Assembly (NCBI GenBank): GCA_963585895.1
Contig: OY757939.1
Coordinates: forward strand, 32,575,595 to 32,639,594
Reading direction: 5' to 3'
DNA length: 64,000 nt
From: Sepioteuthis lessoniana
Lineage: Eukaryota > Mollusca > Cephalopoda > Myopsida > Loliginidae
Shown: positions 45,215-53,862 of the stretch, piece by piece
Layout: each line of letters starts with the position of its first letter
Numbering within the stretch: position 1 is the first letter of the stretch
Position numbers and translations under genes: made by a program
The notes under the pieces: model-generated
Database searches by the model: none
What the model was told of the DNA's origin: nothing
Seen by the model: the letters and a program-made list of their open reading frames with translations, nothing else

Positions 45215-48200
45215 ATGTCTTTAAACGTTGCCAGTTTGAATGTAAGGGGACTGAGGGATTCAAGCAAGTGTGCGCGCCTGCTTGGTGAACTCAAGAACCT
45301 CTGTGTAGATGTTGCTGCAGTGCAGGAGACCCACTTCACTTGCGATGCTAACTGTCGGGTGCTGGAAAACGACTTTAACGTTTTCTCAGCATACGGTAGC
45401 CGCGTCAGCGCTGGGGTCTCCTTGCTAGTTGGACGCAGCCTTGATGCTGATGTTGACGTTGTTTTTGCAGGTGACGGGGGGCGGCTGGTTGTGGCCGATG
45501 TTGCCGTGAAAAGTTTCAAGTTTCGTCTGGTTGCGGTTTTTGCGCCCAATATCGCTGCGGAGAGGGTTTCCTTTTTTCGTCGGTTGGCGCCGTTCCTGGA
45601 CGATACGAAGCGGCTAGTCTTAATGGGTGATTGGAATGCGATCCTTGACCCCAAGATAGATAAGGTCGGTCAGGGAGCTAGTCGTGCGGGAAGGTGTGAG
45701 AGCAGCCTTTGTCGGCTTCGTGACTCGTCACGGTCTCGTCGACAGGTTTCGTCTTGATCACCCAGGGCGGGAGATGTGGACGTGGCTAGATAGCTCGCCC
45801 TCTGCCAAAGTAGGTTCCTACTTGGACAGAGTGTTAGTTAGACGAGCTGACATTGATTTCGTTAGTTGTCCCACGTTCCACCTGATAGCGTGGACTGACC
45901 ATAAGCTTGTTAGGGTCAGTGTGCGGTTAGCAAATAGGCCTAGTCTAGCCGGCTACTGGAAGTTCAATACCTCCTTACTGGAGATACGGGACTTCCGGGA
46001 CCGGCTGGAATCCCTAATTCAGCGGGCGTTAGTTGGGGCGGTTACCGGGAATAGGTGGTGGGTTTCTCTCAAATATAGAATTAGAGACTTCGCCACCAAA
46101 TACGGTCAACAGCTCAACCTAGATAAGGCCAAGGAGGCGAAGTCTATAGACGATAGACTTTCCCGGGCGGTGGCTGGGGGGGACTCCCTAGGTGTAGAAC
46201 TAGCTAGGAGGGACCTTGAGCGTGAGAATAGCGAGCGCTACAAGGGACACGTAGTTAGATCTAGGTTAAATAGAGTTCTCTACGAAGCTGTGAAATCGAA
46301 CGCGTCTACGCGCGAAGAAGAAGTGCGAAGGTTCCCCGATCGGTACATCGCGTCTGTCAAGACCGCGGACGGGCGACTGCTGCATTCGAGTCGTGAGATG
46401 CGTGATGCCTTTCGGACGCACTTTCGGGATCGCTTTGCCCGCTGCCCTGATCTCCCGATCCGGGAGTTTCGTAGCTATCTTACCGACTTCCCCCGCCTTG
46501 GGGTGGCTGAAGCGGCTAGCTGCGAGGGTGTGGTTACTGAATGCGAAGTCCGTGATGCGTTGAAGCAGGTCGGCCTCAACAAGTCGCCGGGACTAGATGG
46601 TTTGCCCTACGAAGTGTACTTGAGGATGTCGCACATGTTTGTCCCTATTCTGACGGATGTGTTCAACCATTGGTTCGCCCAGGGAGCCATCCCTGGTTGC
46701 GTTACCAAGGGCGTGATCACATTGCTGAAGAAAGGTGGCAGGCATGTTTGGGAGGGTTTAGATGACTACAGGCCCATAACTCTGCTAAACACAGAGTTAA
46801 AGATTTTGGCCCGAGTCTTAGCGAATCGTTTACAGCTTGTCATCAGTGATCTGATCGGCCCCGAACAGACCTTTGGTGTGAAGGGAAGATCGATCCAGGA
46901 CAATCTGCACTTGATCTGCGAGGTCCTAGAGGGGATAGAAGACGACACGGAAGCCGCGCTGATCAGTTTAGATCAGTTTAGATCAGTCCAAGGCCTTCGA
47001 TAGGGTTGACCATCGGTTCTTGGCGTCTGTTTTGGGGACTGCCGGATTCGAACCGGAGTTCCGCAGATGGATTAGCATGATGTTCCATAACCCTCAGGCA
47101 GTGGTGCAGGTGAATGGAAGGCGCTCGAGGGTATTCGCGATCGAGCGTTCGGTCCGGCAGGGCTGCCCCCTGTCTCCTCTTCTCTATGTCCTCGCGTTGG
47201 AGCCCCTCCTGCGCAGGCTTAGGGCTGAGAGGACAAGTCCGTCCCTGCGCGGTATACCTTTTGTTAGCAGCCTTGCGGCAATGGTTTCCGCGTTCGCTGA
47301 TGACATCATAGTCTTTGTGTCCCGCCGTCTGGATATAAAGGCTGTGAAAGAGGCGGTTGTCGAGTACGAGCGGATCGCAGGAGCCAAGGTCAATTTTGAC
47401 AAAAGCGAAGGTTTGCGGCTTGGTACTTGGAGGGGTTGCAATACTCTTCCAGGGCCCTTCCGCTGGAGTGACGGACCCATCCGCATCCTCGGGGTGTGGT
47501 TCGGGCCCGACCTCCAACTGGAGCGAAATTGGTCGGAAGTACAAGCTAAGGTGAATGCTCAGGTGGGAATCTGGCTTTCAAGGAGGTTGTCCTTAAAGGG
47601 CAGGGCGGAGGCGTGCGCCACGTACGTCTTCCCTCTGATCCTTTACCGATTGGCTGTACTTCCTCTGCCTAAGGCACGTCGGTTGGCACTGCAACAATCC
47701 CTCTCCAGATTGCTCTGGGGAGGTGCAAGGCCGATGGTCCGTAGGCAGGTCTGTATCCAACGTACACGCAACGGGGGTCTGGGTATGCCTGATCTGGAGA
47801 GCCACTGGCTTGCTGAAAGACTTGCATACCTCAGCCGGTCCTTGACAGGAGACTCAGTGTGGAGACGAAAGGTGAGTCGGACTTTTCCTCGCCTCAAGTC
47901 AGACCCAAAGGCTGAAAGTCGACGTAAGCCTTTGGGCGAAGCACTGTTTGTCCGCGAGTGCCGAAAGGCCCTTCGTAACCTTCTTGGGTCCAGTGACCTT
48001 TCACGGCCTCGGAAAGAGCTATATCGGGAGTTAGTGGTGGGTTCCGCTTCTGATCCTCTTTGCGAGCGGCGAGGCTGGACGGCGGAGGAGATCCGCTCTC
48101 ACTGGAATTGGGTGCCAGGATCGAGCTTCTTGAACAACTCCGTGTTCTCGCTCACCTGGCGACTTGTACGGAACGCGTTACCCCTTGTCGGCTTGAACTA

Positions 48201-48711
48201 CAAAGCGGGCCTGGCAGACATGCCTGATTGTCCTCGCTGCAGCAGTGGATTAGAAGAAACGGCTGAGCACGCCTTCTACTATTGCGAGCGAGTTCGCCCG
48301 TTTTGGGATCACGTCGGGGAGTGGACGGCTCGCATCGAACCTAAACAGCTCGTGCTGCTCGACGTTGGTTACATCGTGGACAACGTTCTTCCTCCGTTTC
48401 AGGGTGAGAAGCGTGTGGTGTTTCTCGCGATCCTAGCTGTAGCTCGAATGGTGATTTGGATCACGCGAAAGAAGGGATTGTATGACGATGCAAACTTTTC
48501 TCATCGTGATCTGGTTTTGTATTTTCGGCATCAGCTGAGGGTCAAAATCAGATGCAATAGAAAACGCTTGGATCGCATAACATTCAACAGAAGGTGGGTA
48601 AATGCAGCGAGCCTGGTCGTAAGAAAGGGGGCAACGTTGGAGTCATCCTTCCCTCCTCTGCCTGTCCATGGCGTCTACGGTACGGGTCCTTCGGGACCCC
48701 ACCCCCAGTAA
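45215..48711 (+). pseudogene. LINE ORF2: AP endonuclease + reverse transcriptase, two frameshifts
   Basis: ORF2 protein nicks target DNA and reverse-transcribes the LINE RNA. Segment 1 (45215 to about 45720) has the AP-endonuclease start SLNVRGLRD, QETHF and GDWNAILD. The frame then shifts by one base near 45719. Segment 2 (to 47003) holds the endonuclease end SYLDRVLV...TDHK and the RT start (NKSPGLDGLPYEVY, DDYRPITLLN). A second shift comes from a 10-bp tandem duplication at 46961-46986. Segment 3 (about 46984-48711) has RQGCPLSPLLYVLALEPL, the catalytic FADD at 47293-47304, and a C-terminal CCHC finger (CPRC...H...C, about 48229-48305). The total matches a typical ORF2 of over 1,100 residues. 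Apart from the two shifts it is well preserved, so decay is recent. Codon use is far richer in G+C than the host DNA around it. Confidence 0.88.
46961..46986 (+). repeat. 10-bp tandem duplication breaking LINE ORF2
   Basis: GATCAGTTTA occurs twice in a row and is followed by GATCAG. Without one copy the frame would continue through the RT domain. A replication slip is the simplest cause. Confidence 0.85.
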
Positions 48712-49408
48712 GTAGGCAAAGCTCTTTTTTTCCTTGTAACCTAGTTAGCAGTATGTTGTCGGTCATTGTCCCCGTCATCTAGTCATTAGTATCCAAGATC
48801 TTCCCCATCCCCATTATTTTTCTACCCTAACCCGTATCCCAGTCCGCTTTTACTGAAGATCTTGAACATTCATATGTATAAAAACCATATTACCAACTTG
48901 TATCGACCCATACCGCGCCCGACCCTTTATTTCTTTTCCCCCTTATAGATTAGGATCCCAGTCCCACTTAGGGCAGGTCCGACTTGTTTCCGGTTCTTTC
49001 GCCCCGGAAAACAGTCGGCCTCCAATTTTATCGACGGGGGGATGGGAGGGCAACCAAACGGGGGATTTTTCCTTTGTTTCTTTGTTTTTGTATATATTTT
49101 GGTTTTTTTTCTCCCATCCCCATCATATGAATTCATTTGTAAAAAATCACAAGTTGTAAATAAAATCATGCATCGCTTCCGGGGTTTTTAAGTAGGCCTT
49201 TCTTCATAGAGCAAATGTGGTATTTTGGTGGTAGCAGCGCGCATAGAGACGGATGAATGACTATATATATTGTATTGATGAATGGGTCGGCGATTGTGGC
49301 TAGCTAGGTTCCCCATAGAAACTTTAGTTAAAGTAAAGACCACTCCTTTCCCCTCCCCCCAAACTCCAAGGCCTTGTGCCTTCATTATTGTAATAATAAT
49401 AAAATAAA

Positions 49409-49424
49409 CAGAACTGCTCCTTCA
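49409..49424. repeat. LINE target duplication, right copy
   Basis: CAGAACTGCTCCTTCA, directly after the LINE's terminal AATAAA. Confidence 0.85.
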
Positions 49425-49766
49425 CACGACTCGTGTTAAAGATTCTACGGCACCGTCCGGCGCCTGACATCCGATACTTCAAACGATCGCCTCCGTTAGG
49501 AACGCTGCCCTTGTTTCCAAGAAAACCATCCCTTCACCACGAAACAAGTACAGGACATGAACTTTGTAACTATCACCCTGAACTCATTCTTTAACTATTA
49601 ACATATTTCTCCATTCTGTTCTCTGTGCTTAATTTATTTATAAAAATTTTCTACAACATCTTTACTGCGTTATTGTGAGTATCTATACGTTCTTTGTTTT
49701 GCAACCATACGCATTTCTCGCCCACAACATTCATATCACAGATATCAACAACTCAGAATATAACAC

Positions 49767-49784
49767 TGGTGTCAAGCGGGCAGC
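49767..49784 (+). promoter_or_regulatory. Candidate primer-binding site of gypsy A
   Basis: TGGTGTCAAGCGGGCAGC, one base after the LTR end. TGG is the expected complement of a tRNA 3' CCA. The tRNA is not identified. Confidence 0.6.
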
Positions 49785-49793
49785 AAAACAAGT

Positions 49794-51067
49794 ATGGAAT
49801 ACTCCGGCCTTTCTCGACAAAAAATCCTAGAACTTATAAAACAGCAAAAAGCAGCGATTCTCCAAACAAAAATTGACATTGAGCCGGCAGATAACCCGCA
49901 AACACAATTAACCATTAGTGAACTGAAAACAGACCTCCACGAACTTTTAACCGCTCTGCAAACTACCGCGCACGATCGATCGCACACATTGCAACAACAC
50001 ACCACAAACTATGAGCTTCTATTGCGACAGCAGTCACTTCGGGACGCCACAAAATCCATCCGGACCTTTGAACCGGGCAGCGATGTAAACCGCTTCATTA
50101 CCGACCTTAATAAGGCTTACACCATACATGTTAAGCCAGAATTAAGGGAATATCCTGCAATGGAGAAGGAGTTTGTCAAGCCGGCAAAGCAACTACTGAA
50201 CGAAGGCATCTTCCAGCAGATGGAGGACTCAAGACAGCCCACGTCCACGTTCGAGGAACTAAAGGCTTACCTTATATCCACCCACGGGAGCCAAATGACA
50301 AACTTTCAGTACCTAAGCCGAGCATGGGACCTTCAGCGACATGAGGGAGACAAACTCACTGATTTTGCAGGCCGACTTGAAAACACAATCCTAGAGGCCA
50401 CAGTCCACATCACGGCTAAATTCAAGTCGGACAGACAAAATGCTGAGATGACGGCCGAAACTGCGTTTTCCCTAATGGGGGCCATGCTCATGAGTGAAAA
50501 GATCAAAGGCATGGGCACCTAACATCTATCCACACCTCGTCAAAACCATGGACAGACACTACTCAGCGGGTGGTATAGCCAGCGATGCGCAACGCTATCT
50601 TGATCGTGGTATCAAAACGGACATCACCACCGCCGCTGAAACCACTGCGCTGATGGCGAGCCAACCTACACACTCTGACAAATCTCGTAGCCTTGAAAGT
50701 GACAAGATACTAGCCGACGTACAGCTACAGTTACTGGATCTGAACAAGCAACTGCGGCAAACCCACAGGCGGAACCCATCCATTGTTGACTGGAAAAGTC
50801 GAACCGCCCCCCCCCTACAACATGAAGCACAACCGGGCACAAAGAAGCGCTGGCCAACCCAGCCAACAAGCAATGTGCAAAATCTTTTTACGAGGCCGCG
50901 CATGCTTTAAGGGCAAAAGGTGCCCATATTCTCACCCGCCTCATGCTCAAGCACACATAGCGACCACTGACACCGGTTTACCTGGAACAGATAGCGATCA
51001 GCACAACTATGAACACGCGATGCGCTTCGACGAACTGGATTTTCAGTTGGGACCGAACGAGATGTGA
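49794..51067 (+). pseudogene. Gypsy A Gag with CCCH zinc finger, frameshifted
   Basis: Gag packages the element RNA into particles. The frame opens at ATG 49794 (MEYSGLSRQKILELIKQQ) and runs 242 codons to 50522, with a Gag-like helical region (FITDLNKAYTI, FQYLSRAWDLQRHEGDKLTD). The protein continues in a second frame (about 50494-50910) and a third (50783-51067), so at least two frameshifts are present. The third frame contains C-X8-C-X5-C-X3-H (50876-50935), a CCCH-type finger (GRACFKGKRCPYSH), in place of the CCHC knuckle usual in Gag. The last stop overlaps the start of the protease frame. I do not recognise the exact family. Confidence 0.7.
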
Positions 51068-51678
51068 TGACTCGTTCCCAGGTCCATGTATCCACTCAGC
51101 ATCATCACACATTTAACGTTCAAATCCGACTTGATCTCCGATCGCCCCTTGTTCAGATCAACCTCCGCAACAACGGCATCACATTCTCCGGTGTAGGCAT
51201 GTTGGATTCCGGATGCACGACTTGCATCATTCCCATTTCTCGCTTACCCGAAGATGCAAGAAGACACATGTCCAAATCCAACATCCGAGTCAAGGGAATC
51301 GGAGGGAACATCTCTATTCTGGGCAAGCTCACCTGCGACATTACCTTGGGTGACGATACTTCCCCCGCTTTCTGCAACATCGACACACTGATCACGACAT
51401 CAAACATTCCCATCTTGATCGGTCAGAACATACTCGGCCACCACACACTGTTATCCTATACTATCGATAACCAGAAAGCTACTGTAGAACTTGCGCGCAC
51501 ACTCCAATCTGGCAAGCTAAAACATACTGTTCCGCTCTCTACAACCTTCCATCCAAGGATAAAACCGACCCACAACCTTTCACACGGCGCCCTAACCATT
51601 TCCAATGAGGAACCACGAGCCACAGCCAGATCATCGCCTAACGGGTTGACTCTCAACCAAAAAACTCCATTGGCTTAA
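51067..51678 (+). CDS. Gypsy A aspartic protease region
   Basis: An open frame of about 204 codons with the retropepsin-type motif LDSGCTTCIIP (DSG at 51205-51213) and, about 90 residues on, IPILIGQNILG, matching the second conserved strand of these proteases. The enzyme would cut the Gag-Pol polyprotein. The frame starts at ATG 51067 in the overlap with the end of Gag, as expected if translated by frameshifting or reinitiation. It ends at 51678 without running into RT; a stop and frame change separate them. Confidence 0.75.
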   Translation: MTRSQVHVSTQHHHTFNVQIRLDLRSPLVQINLRNNGITFSGVGMLDSGCTTCIIPISRLPEDARRHMSKSNIRVKGIGGNISILGKLTCDITLGDDTSPAFCNIDTLITTSNIPILIGQNILGHHTLLSYTIDNQKATVELARTLQSGKLKHTVPLSTTFHPRIKPTHNLSHGALTISNEEPRATARSSPNGLTLNQKTPLA

Positions 51679-51853
51679 GCAAACCGTAGGCCTATCGCTT
51701 CCAGACCATCATAGCCGTAGTGAGTTAGAAGCTACCGCCGATTTACTCATCAGCTATGCGGACATTCTCGGCACCGACGACAATAGAAGGGGCACTTTCA
51801 TCAAGCCCATACGCATACCAACCAACGGCCAATCCAGGAGCCAAAAACAGCAC

Positions 51854-52586
51854 CCTATAGCCTAAGCACTGGAGGGTGACGTTGACGCGGAAATTGCCCG
51901 CATAGCAAGTGAGGGCGTTATCGAACCTTGCAACGACCCTAAAGGATTTAACAGTCCCGTTTTTGCCGTCCGCAAGAAAAACGGAAAGATTCGAGTGGTC
52001 GCAAATTTCAAAAGAACCCTCAACAAGGTTTTAGTCGATCTCGACCCATACCCAATACCTACCATTGACTCGACATTCAACAAGACTGGCGAAGGTAACA
52101 AGTACTTCTCAACACTCGACCTCCGCAATGGCTATTGGCAAATCGTTATTGACGAACTTGATCGCCATAAAACGGCATTTACTTGGAAAGGACGCTGTTT
52201 CCAATACACCCGTCTGGCCTTCGGTCTAACATCCGCTGGACAAATCTTCTCTCGATGCATAGCTGAGGCTCTCGACACAGTGGCCTCACGCGCGAACATA
52301 TCGTCATATATCGACGATAATCTTGTCCACGCCAAAACCTTCGAGGAATATGTGACAGCGCTGGAGCAATTATTTATTGCTCTACGCAAGTTCGGATTAA
52401 AACTAAACCCGGAAAAATGCATTTTTCTTGCGTCTGAAGCTAAATTTCTCGGTCGCATCGTGAATAGCGACGGGTTCAAGGCCAACCCCGAATATGTCCG
52501 CGCCATTATCGACATGAAACCCACGACAACGAGAAAAGAATTACAAAGTCTCATCGGACGTCTCGTATGGATTCGGCAATTCATCG
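51854..52586 (+). pseudogene. Gypsy A reverse transcriptase, interrupted by gypsy B
   Basis: After a stop at about 51863, one frame reads an RT N-terminus (EIARIASEGVIEPC, FAVRKKNGKIRVVANF), then STLDLRNGYWQIVI, YTRLAFGLTSAGQIF, the catalytic YIDD at 52307-52318, and FLGRIVNSDGF. This is typical gypsy RT fingers-palm sequence. At 52586 the frame is cut by gypsy B after LVWIRQF; the codons beyond come from gypsy B's LTR. The remainder of the domain resumes at 57537. Confidence 0.85.
52583..52586. repeat. Target duplication ATCG, left of gypsy B
   Basis: Repeated at 57537-57540 after the 3' LTR. Confidence 0.88.
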
Positions 52587-53622
52587 TGTCACGTGATGGC
52601 TCACGGAGACGAGGAGGTGGGAATGATACTCCCCCCCGTTGAACTAACATTATCTAGGAGTCAAAAAGTGACCGTTAAGAGAGAATGTGGGTCACACAGA
52701 TGTTCGCACCTAAGTGACCTTGGGTCGCCGGACATCGGAAGGGGAAAGAGAAAATGAAGCCAAATGATTGGTGGGGGGACCCCAAACGGAAGTGGGGTTC
52801 CCTTCCCCTCAACGGAAGAAAATACAAAAAAAGGCAGTTTTTGAGCAAGTCTGGTGGCAGACGGACGATAGCCATTTTACTCCGGGCTAAAGACAAAAAG
52901 ACTGAGACACGAGGGACTCCAAAATCCTTCAAGCCAGCATTAAAAACAGTACAAAGTCTATTAGCCCGTGAAAGAAGAGAAATTCTCCAGTGGAACCCCG
53001 TCAAAAAAATAAGATAAGTAACTTTGGGACATTTTTCCGCTACACCCAAATTTTGTTACCACTCTCTCTCTCTCAATTTGGAAAAGGATAAAAGCCAGGA
53101 AAAGACATTTATATTCATGGACTATCCTATTATATATCTTTGACATTTTGAACGTATATATATATATAACCGTAGTAAAGAACCTATGTATTTTCATTTT
53201 ACCATGTGGTCTATGTTATTATTTCATGCTTTCCTTTCAGCTTCTATTCGCCTTACATTATCTTGCTTAGAACTGTCCTATTAATTCCTAAAGTATCACA
53301 CGGGAAACCGGAGTTGCCGACTGTAGCAATATTAATATTATTACAACTAAGACCTATAGGCCCGTATTCTTCTATTATCTAAGGGGAAGAAGTTTAGCGG
53401 CCTGGTGGGTGTGTGATAGTGTGAAATTTTGGACCCCTTTGCCAGCGGTGGCCAGTCTGGCCCTAAATTATTCCCTCACGTAATATGCCAGTTCTTATCT
53501 GCCTGAGAAAAGAACTCTGAACAGGACTTATTTCTGTAGGGGATCAAGTGCCAGCCTGCCCCGTCTTCACACGTGCGAAAATAAAGTTCCGTTTAGGGAT
53601 TTTAGTCAATTTCCCCCCCACA
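52587..53622 (+). repeat. Gypsy B 5' LTR
   Basis: A 1036-bp LTR. It contains a TATA-like GGATAAAAGCC at about 53086-53096, a (TA)n stretch near 53156-53168 and a polyadenylation word AATAAA at 53579-53584. An 87-codon open frame (52754-53017) is unchanged in the 3' LTR. Confidence 0.95.
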
Positions 53623-53631
53623 GACCTAAAA

Positions 53632-53649
53632 TGGTGTCTCGTCCGGAGA
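53632..53649 (+). promoter_or_regulatory. Candidate primer-binding site of gypsy B
   Basis: TGGTGTCTCGTCCGGAGA begins nine bases after the LTR. A related word (GGGGGCTCACGTCCGGGAA) recurs at about 53692-53710. TGG fits a tRNA CCA end. The tRNA is not identified. Confidence 0.5.
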
Positions 53650-53862
53650 TATTTTAATCTTTAATTCCCGACCTCATGCAGACCTTTTATGGGGGCTCAC
53701 GTCCGGGAATTTAATATTATAAATAATATTTGTTGCTTGTAGTCGTGTGACAATTCCTGCCGTTTAAATCTACTCTGGGAGACCGTGAAAGAAAAAAAAG
53801 GAATATTGTTGAAACAGTCAAATTACTTGTTGATATAACTGTTTGGAAAAATTAAAGAAAAA

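Larger units (their letters stand above)
45203..49408 (+). mobile_element. Tx1/L1-like LINE inserted in the gypsy A LTR
   Basis: A 4.2-kb non-LTR retrotransposon. It starts 12 bp before an ATG (45215) of an endonuclease-reverse transcriptase ORF and has neither ORF1 nor a 5' UTR. A 0.7-kb 3' UTR follows the stop at 48709-48711. The element ends AATAAA at the right-hand duplication. The 16-bp flanking duplication shows target-primed insertion. The clade is inferred from the protein style (APE plus RT plus C-terminal CCHC); Tx1-clade LINEs are known for preferring defined targets. Confidence 0.85.
44895..49765 (+). repeat. Gypsy A 5' LTR (4871 bp, contains LINE)
   Basis: Begins TGTTACAAGATGAG and ends GAATATAACA. 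True LTR sequence is 44895-45202 and about 49409-49765, roughly 660 bp in total. The middle 4.2 kb is a LINE. The left arm carries an A/G-rich stretch, an A-run and a TATA box; the right arm is CG-containing. Confidence 0.92.

Noticed and set aside
45145..45654. Antisense 169-codon frame opposite the LINE endonuclease
   Set aside because: Shadow of the GC-rich sense ORF; no motif of its own.
46978..47544. Antisense 188-codon frame opposite the LINE RT
   Set aside because: Shadow of ORF2.
52754..53017. 87-codon frame in the gypsy B LTR as a real gene
   Set aside because: It is identical in both LTRs, but that follows from their youth; no motif supports function.
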